A stretch of DNA of 64,000 bases from Taishania sp965247975 (GTDB lineage: Bacteria > Bacteroidota > Bacteroidia > Flavobacteriales_D > Crocinitomicaceae), in NCBI GenBank assembly GCA_965247975.1, contig OZ252050.1, positions 2,046,001-2,110,000 of the forward strand, read 5' to 3'. This document shows, one piece after another, positions 27,646-34,763 of the stretch. Each line of letters starts with the position of its first letter. Within the stretch, counting starts at the first letter, position 1. The notes beneath the pieces are model-generated. The model had not been told where the DNA came from. It was given only the letters and a program-made list of their open reading frames with translations, and ran no database searches. The translations under genes and the position numbers were made by a program.

Positions 27646-28876
27646 GACTAAAAAAGATATAGGCGATAATAATCGATGCAATCATTCCTGCAAGATCGGC
27701 TAACAATCCTGCTCCAGCAGCATAGCGCGTATTTTTAATGTTTACAGATCCAAAGTAAACAGTTAAAATGTAAAAGGTTGTTTCGGTGCTTCCTTGAAAA
27801 GTTGCAGCCAATTTACCTGCGAAAGAATCCACACCATGCGTGTCAAAGATTTCGAGCATCAATGCACGGGCACCTGAACCACTAAATGGTTTCATGAATG
27901 CAACTGGCAAGGCATCAATAAATTCGAGAGCTGTGACTCCCATCGCAATGAGTGCCATTTTTAGTCCATGCAAAATTGCGTCAAAAGCACCAGAAGTTCT
28001 AAACACAGCAATAGCCGCCAAAATTCCTACTAAATAAGGTACAATATTGATGGCTACTTGAAATCCACCTTTTGCACCTTCAATGAATGAATCATAGACA
28101 TTTACTTTTTTGCGAATGGCTAAACCGAAAAATAGCAGAATGATTAACATCAGAATGACATTTCCACCAACACTTGAAATTATTTTTGTGTGTTCTGGAT
28201 GTTGCGAAACATAAATAAGCAATCCGAAAATCAGCGCAGCAACAGAACCTATGTATGCAATAACAACTTTGTTTAACAAATTAATTTTTTGACGAATGCT
28301 GACATAAATTAGACCTATCAAGGTTGAACAGAAAGTAGCAAATAAAATAGGAAGAAATACTTCTGTAGGCGAAGCCGATCCTGAAGTTGCACGCATGGCT
28401 AAAATGCTCACCGGAATAATTGTCAGTCCTGAAGTATTGAGAACCAAGAACATGATTTGCGCATTCGACGCAGTTTCTTTGTTTGGATTTAACTCTTGTA
28501 AATGAGTCATGGCCTTCAATCCAAGTGGCGTTGCAGCATTGTCAAGACCAAGCATGTTGGCACTGAAATTCATCATGATCGAACCAACGGCTGGGTGGTC
28601 TGAAGGTACTTCCGGAAAAAGTTTTCTAAAAAGTGGTGCTACGGCTTTTGATAAAATGCGCACAGCTCCACCTTTCTCGCCGACTTCCATAAAGCCCATC
28701 CAAAGACAAAGTGCACCTGTGAGGAATAAGGCAATCTCGAAGCCATTTTTCGCAGCGTCAAAAAGTCCGTTAACCATTTTCTCGAAAATATAAACATCTC
28801 CCCAGAAAACGAGTTTAGAAAATGCTACCACAAACGCGATAACAAACATTCCAATAAAAATTCGGTTCAATAACAT
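27638..28876 (-). CDS. Fused SpmA-SpmB (nucleoside recognition domain) membrane protein
   Basis: A 412-residue polytopic inner-membrane protein. The N-terminal half corresponds to SpmA (gate-type segment with MNFSANMLGLDNAATPLGL at about residues 102-120) and the C-terminal half to SpmB (GAKGGFQVAINIVPYLVGIL and FQGSTETTFYILTVYFGSV). In Bacillus these are separate spore-maturation proteins; here they are fused in one chain, a known arrangement in Bacteroidota. Ten or so membrane segments are evident. The transported substrate is unknown. It is upstream of, and overlaps, the small helical protein gene. Confidence 0.8.
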   Translation of the reverse strand: MLLNRIFIGMFVIAFVVAFSKLVFWGDVYIFEKMVNGLFDAAKNGFEIALFLTGALCLWMGFMEVGEKGGAVRILSKAVAPLFRKLFPEVPSDHPAVGSIMMNFSANMLGLDNAATPLGLKAMTHLQELNPNKETASNAQIMFLVLNTSGLTIIPVSILAMRATSGSASPTEVFLPILFATFCSTLIGLIYVSIRQKINLLNKVVIAYIGSVAALIFGLLIYVSQHPEHTKIISSVGGNVILMLIILLFFGLAIRKKVNVYDSFIEGAKGGFQVAINIVPYLVGILAAIAVFRTSGAFDAILHGLKMALIAMGVTALEFIDALPVAFMKPFSGSGARALMLEIFDTHGVDSFAGKLAATFQGSTETTFYILTVYFGSVNIKNTRYAAGAGLLADLAGMIASIIIAYIFFSHA

Positions 28877-29036
28877 AATACGAATATCTACATTATTCTA
28901 ATTCAACGAGCAAATTAAGTAACAAAGTTTAAACAATGGAGTGGGCATAAAACGTGTTGGAGATTTCAAGGCTTCACGAAATTCACACGATTAATTTTTT
29001 TAATGACAGGAAATTTCGCAACTTTTGTTAGTAAAC

Positions 29037-29591
29037 TCAAGGATTGATTTTTAAGAAATTCTCAATCAATATTCTACCCATATTTCCAGAAACTTCTGGA
29101 TGAAATTGCACTCCGAAAATAGGTTTGGAATGATGCTGCATGCATTCATTGATACATGCGTCTGACGAAGCAATGAGTTTAAATCCTGGTGCAACAGAAA
29201 TAGTTTCGCGGTGATCTTCCATCATTTCAACTTCGTCGGGAAGTTTGTCAAACAAAAGACACGATTCATATCGCTCAATCAGTTGCCAATCCCGATCTTC
29301 TTTCATTTTGGAGGCTTGACTTCCGTGCAATAATCCAATGATTTGGTGTCCAAAGCAAATTCCAAGAACCGGTTTTGTTGTTGTTAAAATCCATTCGAAT
29401 TTAGATAGGTAAGGAGTTGTATCAATTTCAGTTACTAAAATTGGAGCCCCTGAAATGATAACAGATCTGGCTTCAGTAATTTGTGCTTCAGTCAAATCAT
29501 GCACTCCGACCATCATATAATCTTCAAATTCATCGACGATTTGTGCGATGTAAGGAGATTTTTGGCTTCCGCAGTCAACGATTAAAATCAT
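29037..29591 (-). CDS. Stand-alone class I glutamine amidotransferase (GuaA subunit A-like)
   Basis: A 184-residue class I GATase domain with no synthetase domain attached. The nucleophile cysteine is in GICFGHQIIG and the His-Glu pair is in FHPEVSG. The opening MILIVDCGSQ and the size most resemble the archaeal-type glutaminase subunit of GMP synthase (GuaAA). I cannot tell whether it serves GMP synthesis or another glutamine-dependent reaction. Its ATG overlaps the stop of the upstream Sua5/YciO-type gene by four bases, so the two are translated together. Confidence 0.75.
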   Translation of the reverse strand: MILIVDCGSQKSPYIAQIVDEFEDYMMVGVHDLTEAQITEARSVIISGAPILVTEIDTTPYLSKFEWILTTTKPVLGICFGHQIIGLLHGSQASKMKEDRDWQLIERYESCLLFDKLPDEVEMMEDHRETISVAPGFKLIASSDACINECMQHHSKPIFGVQFHPEVSGNMGRILIENFLKINP

Positions 29592-30199
29592 ATCTCCAAA
29601 ATTCCAATTCCTTGACGCACAATTTCTACGCCATTGGTGCAGTCAACAACAGTTGAAGCATCTAAATTTCCATAACCACCATTAATGATTAAATCTACTC
29701 TGTCAGTATAGCGCTCGTAAATCATATTCGGATCAGCGAAGTAATCTTGGATGGTATCTTCTTCATTGTGCAATGAAGTTGTAGCAATTGGATTTCCCAA
29801 TTCTTCGACAATTTTTAAGAGTATTTTGTTGTTCGGAATCCGGATTCCAATTTCTCTTTTTTTACTTTCGAAAAGCCGAGGAACTTCATTTGTTGCGTTC
29901 AAAATGAACGTAAATGGGCCAGGCAAAACTTGTTTCAAAAGCTTAAACGTTGGTCGGTCAATTTGTTTTACGTATTCTGAAATATTACTTAAATCGTGGC
30001 AAATGATTGAGAAATTGGCTTTGTTTAGCTTAATGTCTTTAAGTCGAGCTAACTCATGAAGTGCTTTTTTATTATACAAATCGCAACCCATGGAGTAAAC
30101 CGTATCTGTTGGAAAAATGATAATTCCGCCTTTTTTCAATACGCTAACCACTTGGTTTATTAAGCGTGAGTCAATATTATCAGGATTTACTTCGATCAT
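29588..30199 (-). CDS. Sua5/YciO/YrdC family protein (threonylcarbamoyl-AMP synthase-like)
   Basis: A 203-residue single YrdC domain. Typical blocks are GGIIIFPTDTVYSMGCD near residue 25-41, a Lys-rich segment around RLKDIKLNKANFSIICHD, and PGPFTFILNATNEVP followed by GIRIPNN. The family makes the threonylcarbamoyl-adenylate intermediate of tRNA t6A37 modification, but this form without the C-terminal Sua5 domain also includes YciO-type proteins whose role is less clear. The KxR/SxN substrate residues are only partly conserved, so I leave the gene symbol empty. Overlaps the GATase gene by four bases and the upstream lipoprotein gene by 20. Confidence 0.8.
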   Translation of the reverse strand: MIEVNPDNIDSRLINQVVSVLKKGGIIIFPTDTVYSMGCDLYNKKALHELARLKDIKLNKANFSIICHDLSNISEYVKQIDRPTFKLLKQVLPGPFTFILNATNEVPRLFESKKREIGIRIPNNKILLKIVEELGNPIATTSLHNEEDTIQDYFADPNMIYERYTDRVDLIINGGYGNLDASTVVDCTNGVEIVRQGIGILEI

Positions 30200-30608
30200 C
30201 TTTTTTCGTGTAATGTTGTTCTTTGTCGATGTCTAAGTTAACTAAAACTAATTTGGAATCGGTTATTTCTTTAATTTCGAAGGTTTCAACAAGTTCGGCA
30301 TCTTCATATTTCAAGAGCAACTCATTTTCTTCAATGGAATAATCGCCCGCTCCGTGGGTTAAATTATTTTCTAAATTTTCTCCCAAACCAAAACGCGCAA
30401 TGTTGCTATACATAATGAAATTCCCTTTTTCTCCGAAGGTTAACACATGTTTCACAGGATTTTCGGAATAGTCTAAAACATCGCCTTCGTAAATTTCACT
30501 ATTCAAAACCCAATTTCCTTTTAAGTCAATCGGTTTGTTAAGAATGGGTTGAATTTTATTAGTGCACCCAAGGAATGAAAGGCATAAAAAAATCAAAAAT
30601 GTACGCAT
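30180..30608 (-). CDS. Putative lipoprotein of unknown function
   Basis: A 142-residue protein starting at the ATG at 30608 (MRTFLIFLCLSFLGCTNK). It has a lipobox LSFLGC with the acylated cysteine at residue 15, so it should be an outer- or inner-membrane lipoprotein. The mature part is small and beta-rich with the block LKGNWVLNSEIYEG, which resembles lipocalin-like proteins of Bacteroidota (inference). A longer in-frame start exists upstream at 30674 but adds a non-signal-like stretch. It overlaps the Sua5/YciO-type gene by 20 bases, so the three genes probably form one operon. Confidence 0.6.
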   Translation of the reverse strand: MRTFLIFLCLSFLGCTNKIQPILNKPIDLKGNWVLNSEIYEGDVLDYSENPVKHVLTFGEKGNFIMYSNIARFGLGENLENNLTHGAGDYSIEENELLLKYEDAELVETFEIKEITDSKLVLVNLDIDKEQHYTKKDDRSKS

Positions 30609-30787
30609 GAATAGCTTTAATTTCGGTTCAAAGTTACATATTTTATACCATTTGGATTGGGCAAATTTTAACATGAGTAGGTGAATGTAGTTAAACCTAC
30701 ATTTTTTATAAGATCCGATTCGTTATTTTTGCTTGGTCAATAGTAGGGTACTGCTGAACAAATCAATCTAAAAATGAAATTTGCTTT

Positions 30788-31615
30788 ATGAAAATTGAAA
30801 AAATAGGACTTTTACTTTTGCTTAGTTCATTTATGTCATGCAAAGCAGATTTGGAGAAAAATGAAAAATCCGAAGAAAAGGTTGACGGAATAAAACAAGA
30901 ATCTGAAGTCAATAAAATCGATCTTGTTGATGGCAAGAAAACGGTTCATCAAACAAAAAAAGAGTCTTTGGATACTTCATTCGTTATGAAAAATAGAGAT
31001 TCACTAAAATTGGTGAAGGGACTTGTGGATATCAAAGAAATCGATCCTTCCATTCGAGTTGACTTAAAGTATGCGACATCAGACAATTTCATGCACAAGG
31101 TGCTTTATTCCCATTTGAAGCGAGCACTTTTGCAAAAGGATGTTGCCTTGCGACTTTCCAAAGTTCAAGAAAAATTAAAGAGCGTGCATCCTAGTTATAG
31201 TTTATTAATCTATGATGCGGCTCGACCTGTCTCAGTGCAACAAAAAATGTGGAATGCCTTGGATACGATTCCCGTGAAAGAACGTGGCAAATTTGTTTCA
31301 AATCCTGCTAACCGTAGCTTGCACAATTTTGGTGCAGCCATTGATTTGACGATTGTGGATGGAAACGGAAAGCCTTTAGATATGGGTGCTGGCTATGATG
31401 ATATTCGAAAAATAGCATATCCATCATTGGAAGCTAAATTTTTGGCTTCAGGAGAATTGACTCAAAAACAAATTGATAATCGAAAATTACTGCGTTCGGT
31501 GATGTCGTCCGAAGGATTTCGAAATATTCCATCCGAATGGTGGCATTTTAATGCTTGTTCACGGGACGAAGCAAAAAGAATTTATAAAGTGTTGATGGAG
31601 GAGCCGAATTATTAA
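30788..31615 (+). CDS. D-alanyl-D-alanine dipeptidase-like lipoprotein (VanX family, M15D)
   Basis: A 275-residue lipoprotein: signal sequence with lipobox ending at cysteine 18 (SFMSCKAD), then a Lys/Glu-rich linker (about 20-70), then an M15 metallopeptidase domain. The zinc-ligand blocks are visible as SLHNFGAAIDLT (His and Asp) and EWWHFN (Glu and His) and the substrate-binding AARPVSVQ. Family members cleave D-Ala-D-Ala dipeptides; in this context a cell-wall recycling role fits, and the presence of VanX alone is not evidence of vancomycin resistance. A TATTTTTG -7-like box lies at 30724-30731. Confidence 0.85.
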   Translation: MKIEKIGLLLLLSSFMSCKADLEKNEKSEEKVDGIKQESEVNKIDLVDGKKTVHQTKKESLDTSFVMKNRDSLKLVKGLVDIKEIDPSIRVDLKYATSDNFMHKVLYSHLKRALLQKDVALRLSKVQEKLKSVHPSYSLLIYDAARPVSVQQKMWNALDTIPVKERGKFVSNPANRSLHNFGAAIDLTIVDGNGKPLDMGAGYDDIRKIAYPSLEAKFLASGELTQKQIDNRKLLRSVMSSEGFRNIPSEWWHFNACSRDEAKRIYKVLMEEPNY

Positions 31616-31632
31616 ACCTAAAAAAATAAAAA

Positions 31633-31695
31633 CCTGATTCCGCTCTCACTAAAATTCTAAAACCCAATGTAAAAAAAGCGATTCACGGAATCAGG
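31633..31695. repeat. 10-bp inverted repeat with a 43-base loop
   Basis: CCTGATTCCG (31633-31642) and CGGAATCAGG (31686-31695) pair perfectly. Read on the minus strand the stem is followed by a T-rich tract (TTTTTATTTTTTT), so it could be a minus-strand terminator, although no annotated minus-strand gene lies to its right before 32921. It may also act as the 3' end of the VanX-like transcript. Confidence 0.5.
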
Positions 31696-31864
31696 AATCT
31701 AAACCAATAAAAAATCAACCCAAGGATAAATATGAAAAACGTTTAACCTTTGACTCAAAGTTCGTGCATTTTCTCATTCGATTTTTACTAAAGATTTAAA
31801 CTGAATGAATTGTTGATTTAATGGTGTAGAAGTTCATTTTATCTATTTTTACAAAAAAAAAGCA

Positions 31865-32794
31865 ATGCAAAAATTTTCGATAGCAATTCACGGTGGAGCT
31901 GGCACATTGGTCAAAGGAATGATGACACCAGAAAAGGAAGCAAATTACAAACAAGCTTTGAAAGATGCGCTCGAAGCTGGCTATTCCATACTTGCAAGTA
32001 ATGGATCGGCGCTTGATGCGGTTGAAGCTTCTGTCAAAAGTTTGGAGAATTGTCATTTATTCAACGCAGGAAAAGGAAGTGTTTTTACATCTGCAGGCAC
32101 ACATGAAATGGATGCAAGCATCATGGATGGTAACTCGAAAAAAGCAGGAGCTGTATCTTTAATTACAGGAATCAAAAATCCGGTTAGTCTAGCGAGAGGC
32201 GTAATGGAAAAAAGCGAACACGTTTTTATGGCTGGAGAAGGAGCCATGGAATTTGCCCGCATCAACGGATATGCGCTCGAACCTGCATCTTATTTTTACG
32301 ATGAATTTCGATACAATCAATGGCAAGAGATCAAAGATTCTGATGGATTTCAATTGGATCATGCAGCAAAAAAAGATTCTAAGTTTGGAACTGTTGGTGC
32401 AGTTGCTTGTGATGCAAACGGCAATATTGCGGCGGCAACCTCCACAGGTGGAATGACAAATAAAAAATTTGGTCGAGTAGGAGATAGCCCGATGATTGGT
32501 GCAGGAACCTATGCCAACAATGAAACGTGTGCGGTAAGTTGCACTGGAAGTGGGGAGTTTTTCATTCGAAATGTGGTAGCTTATGATGTTGCTTGCCTCA
32601 TTGAACATAAAAATTTCGGTTTGAAACAAGCAACCGAAGAAGTCATTAATAATCGATTGCTTAAAATTGGTGGGGATGGTGGTTTGATTGCTATTAATTC
32701 CAAAGGCGAAATTGCATTGAGTTTCAATACCGAAGGAATGTATCGCGCTGCAAAAAGTTCGGATGGATTAGAAGAAGTATCGATTTACAAGTGA
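31865..32794 (+). CDS. iaaA: Isoaspartyl peptidase / L-asparaginase (Ntn hydrolase)
   Basis: A 309-residue threonine-nucleophile hydrolase. The nucleophile is Thr176 in FGTVGAVACD, exposed by autocleavage before it; the glycine-rich AIHGGAGTL opens the alpha chain and the beta chain holds GAGTYA and the STGGMTNKKFGRVGDSP block. It cleaves beta-aspartyl dipeptides and asparagine. In this locus the likely job is to split beta-Asp-Arg, the product of cyanophycinase encoded 1 kb downstream (inference). No signal peptide. Plus-strand, convergent with cyanophycinase. Confidence 0.88.
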   Translation: MQKFSIAIHGGAGTLVKGMMTPEKEANYKQALKDALEAGYSILASNGSALDAVEASVKSLENCHLFNAGKGSVFTSAGTHEMDASIMDGNSKKAGAVSLITGIKNPVSLARGVMEKSEHVFMAGEGAMEFARINGYALEPASYFYDEFRYNQWQEIKDSDGFQLDHAAKKDSKFGTVGAVACDANGNIAAATSTGGMTNKKFGRVGDSPMIGAGTYANNETCAVSCTGSGEFFIRNVVAYDVACLIEHKNFGLKQATEEVINNRLLKIGGDGGLIAINSKGEIALSFNTEGMYRAAKSSDGLEEVSIYK

Positions 32795-32845
32795 TTTTGG
32801 ATGTTGAACATATAGCTCCAAGAATTTTAATACTGCTCGTTTTAA

Positions 32846-32906
32846 CCGGCTGACAATTGGCTCCATCTCGATTTTTCATCGCGATGGAGCTAAGCGTTTG
32901 TTATGC
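32846..32906 (-). other. attC-like recombination site
   Basis: Minus-strand reading: R'' GCATAAC (32906-32900), spacer, then a hairpin whose arms are GCTCCATC/GATGGAGC (32890-32883 and 32867-32860), one mismatch, inner arms CGAT/ATCG and a five-base loop, then CAATTGTCAGCC and the R' region starting G|TTAA at 32846/32845. The size (about 61 bases without the R' tail) is in the attC range. The pairing of the spacers is partial. Confidence 0.6.
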
Positions 32907-32920
32907 ATTCGGTATTCATT

Positions 32921-33244
32921 TTAATAAGCCAGTTTCTTGTTATTCATTTCGACGTTAAAATTCACTTTAGCCCCCAAAGCTTCAAAAACTTTCATAATAG
33001 TTTCAAATCTTGCATTTTTAACACTGTTTTCTATTTTCGAAATTTGTGCTTTTTGAACTCCTACAAGTTCTCCAAGTTGCTCTTGCGTCAAATTAAGCTC
33101 TTGTCGAGCCTGTTTAATTGCTTGTCCCAAAAGATCTATTCTTAATTCATTTTCGAATGCCTCTCTTTTTTCTGTACCACTCTTTCCAATGTGTTTGTCA
33201 ATCATTTTGTTCAGCGGTACGGTTTTGAATTTATTGTTTTCCAC
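32921..33244 (-). CDS. HigA-type antitoxin (XRE-family HTH)
   Basis: A 107-residue antitoxin with an XRE-type helix-turn-helix: LGQAIKQARQELNLTQEQLG, then ELVGVQKAQISKIENS. The N-terminal block IDKHIGKSGTEKREAFENEL is typical of HigA-type antitoxins fused to a flexible start. I use the GTG at 33244, which overlaps the toxin stop by 14 bases; a TTG at 33271 and an ATG at 33205 are alternatives. It is predicted to neutralise the neighbouring toxin and to repress their promoter. Toxin-first order is the HigBA arrangement. Confidence 0.85.
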   Translation of the reverse strand: MENNKFKTVPLNKMIDKHIGKSGTEKREAFENELRIDLLGQAIKQARQELNLTQEQLGELVGVQKAQISKIENSVKNARFETIMKVFEALGAKVNFNVEMNNKKLAY

Positions 33245-33593
33245 GGTTATTTTTTTTAGTTTTATGTTCAAAATATTGTCGTCTTACCTCTTCTGCTTTT
33301 TTAATTTCCTTTGCTGGTGTTTTTTGTGTCTTTTTGATTATTCCATGAGTTGACACCACTACTGTTCTCTCCTTTCCTGTGTTGTCCCAAAAAGAAAATA
33401 GTCGATAAGATTTTCCATTATACAAAGTCCTAAATTCCCAAATTAAATCATTAAGCTTTTTGAAAAGTTCTTTGTCACTAACAAGTTGTGATTTCCTAAC
33501 ATTGTAATAAATTTTTTCTCTTGCTTTGTCGTCAAGATTATTTAAAAACTCGATAACTTCGGGTAACAATTCAACTTCAAAGTTCGATTTCAT
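33231..33593 (-). CDS. HigB/RelE-superfamily toxin
   Basis: A 120-residue toxin of the RelE/ParE superfamily, Gp49/HigB branch. Visible landmarks are FEVELLPEVIEFLNNLDDKAR at the start, IWEFRTLYNGKSYRLFSFWD with the conserved Arg residues, and VVVSTHGIIKKTQKTPAKEI at the end, all HigB-like. Such proteins are ribosome-dependent mRNA interferases (family knowledge). It is the first gene of the pair, with the antitoxin overlapping its 3' end. The C-terminus is strongly basic. Confidence 0.88.
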   Translation of the reverse strand: MKSNFEVELLPEVIEFLNNLDDKAREKIYYNVRKSQLVSDKELFKKLNDLIWEFRTLYNGKSYRLFSFWDNTGKERTVVVSTHGIIKKTQKTPAKEIKKAEEVRRQYFEHKTKKNNRGKQ

Positions 33594-33602
33594 TTACACT
33601 TT

Positions 33603-33637
33603 TTTGTAAATTTACAAATTTCCCTTTTAGGAAACAA
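33603..33637 (-). promoter_or_regulatory. Promoter and likely operator of the toxin-antitoxin pair
   Basis: On the minus strand TTG (33637-33635) is followed after 20 bases by TAAATTTA (33614-33607), one base off TAnnTTTG. The -7 box lies at the centre of a perfect 16-bp palindrome TTTGTAAATTTACAAA (33603-33618), a plausible binding site for the HTH antitoxin. The whole site lies inside the inferred cassette, 10 bases before the toxin start. Confidence 0.65.
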
Positions 33638-33775
33638 TTTTTAACGATAATTTTTTAAGCCGTGTACTTCCTTGCTGAAGCATAACTACAAAATTAGGTG
33701 ACAAGCAACTTTTTATTGTATGTGCTGACTTCCTTAATTTAATTTTTAAATCAAAGGAACTTGAATCCAAGAGAA

Positions 33776-34642
33776 CTAAACAAATGCTGCATCCATTGGA
33801 AGCACTTTGATCTTTCTTGTCGCAATTTCAAAACGGTCGCCATTTGAAAGAACGTGTGTAATCATATTGGTCAAAGTCATCGGAACTCCATCTTCCAAAA
33901 TGGCTTCATTATTATGTTTGAGTTTACGACCATCAAAAATAATAACCATTCCAGAGCCAATTACTTCGAATACTTTGTTGTTTTTGATGATTAGTCCTGT
34001 GTCTTCAGCAAGCCCAATTCCTACCAAATGAGGGAACTTAGCAACGGCTTCAGTCAAGCGACCAAATCGACCACGTTGGATAAAATGTGAATCGATAATT
34101 AAATTAGGAGTGAATCCCATCCCTGTTCCCATGCCAACAACTCCTTTGCGAAACGATTCGGTTGAATTTCCACCTGTAATCATTTCAGTAGACATACACA
34201 TCGCACCAGCGCTTGTTCCAGCAATAACAAAATGTTGTTTCAAGTATTTTTCTTTTAACACTTGATGAAGCATTGTTCCACCAATTTTGCTCGTAATTTT
34301 TGATTGATCTCCTCCAGAGAAAAGCACCGCATTAGCCTTTTTCATCATCGAAATGTTTTCTGGAAGCTCAGATTGAGCTCTTTTACGAATGTCCATCACG
34401 TGAACATTGGTACAACCCAATTTCCCAAAAGCATCGACGTAATTTTCTATCACTTCATCCGGAATGCTAGAAGCTGTTGGGATCACAACGATAAATGCAT
34501 CTTTGCCACCAGCCTCTCTTACAATGTGTTGCAAAATACCATTCGCTATGAATTCTAATGTGTATTTTTCATTCTTTCCATCGCCCTTATCTTCATTCCC
34601 CCCAATTGGAATTAAAATTCCCTTTGCATTAGAATTAGTCAT
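33776..34642 (-). CDS. cphB: Cyanophycinase
   Basis: A 288-residue serine peptidase of family S51 that hydrolyses cyanophycin to beta-Asp-Arg dipeptides. The nucleophile is Ser144 in AGTSAGAMCMS, the glycine-rich FSGGDQSKI block precedes it, and the DSHFIQRGRFGRL block is the family's characteristic middle motif. No signal peptide, so it is intracellular. The gene is divergent from cphA with a 121-bp intergenic region and convergent with the isoaspartyl peptidase gene. Length and motifs are typical. Confidence 0.93.
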   Translation of the reverse strand: MTNSNAKGILIPIGGNEDKGDGKNEKYTLEFIANGILQHIVREAGGKDAFIVVIPTASSIPDEVIENYVDAFGKLGCTNVHVMDIRKRAQSELPENISMMKKANAVLFSGGDQSKITSKIGGTMLHQVLKEKYLKQHFVIAGTSAGAMCMSTEMITGGNSTESFRKGVVGMGTGMGFTPNLIIDSHFIQRGRFGRLTEAVAKFPHLVGIGLAEDTGLIIKNNKVFEVIGSGMVIIFDGRKLKHNNEAILEDGVPMTLTNMITHVLSNGDRFEIATRKIKVLPMDAAFV

Positions 34643-34668
34643 TGAATGCTATTTTTTTTGATAATGAG

Positions 34669-34720
34669 CAAATTTAAATTATTAATTGAAAAAAGTTAAT
34701 ATATTTAGTGGTTAGATTTG
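34669..34720. promoter_or_regulatory. Divergent promoter region between cphB and cphA
   Basis: Minus strand: TAAATTTG (34676-34669) matches TAnnTTTG exactly, 27 bases before cphB. Plus strand: TAGATTTG (34713-34720) matches exactly, 44 bases before cphA, with a TTG at 34686-34688 and a long 24-base spacer. The two -7 boxes are about 37 bases apart, so expression of synthesis and breakdown may be linked (inference). Confidence 0.5.
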
Positions 34721-34763
34721 AACATCACTTTGGGAAAAACTCTTAACAATTAAAAAGAAACTT

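Larger units (their letters stand above)
32846..33685 (-). mobile_element. Putative single integron-type gene cassette carrying a toxin-antitoxin pair
   Basis: An 840-bp segment read on the minus strand. The 5' end is G|TTATGC (cut inferred between 33686 and 33685). The 3' end is an attC-like site ending ...CCGG|TTAA (cut inferred between 32846 and 32845). If circularised, the cassette would restore an R' box GTTATGC that pairs perfectly with the R'' box GCATAAC at 32906-32900, the hallmark of attC sites. The two genes fill the cassette in the usual layout: promoter, toxin, antitoxin, then attC 14 bases after the stop. Integron integrases cut at G/TT in the R' box (family knowledge). No integrase gene or second attC is in the window, so this would be a solitary insertion. 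Confidence 0.65.

Noticed and set aside
30788..31615. Vancomycin-resistance determinant
   Set aside because: VanX-like dipeptidases are common in Gram-negative cell-wall recycling, and no VanH or VanA-type ligase gene is near.
33205..33271. TTG (33271) or ATG (33205) as antitoxin start
   Set aside because: The TTG adds residues read from inside the toxin end and the ATG removes a conserved N-terminal segment; the GTG at 33244 fits HigA length best, though this is not certain.
32846..33685. Toxin-antitoxin segment as part of a prophage or composite transposon
   Set aside because: No phage genes, transposase or flanking inverted or direct repeats are seen. The boxes and hairpin fit a cassette better.
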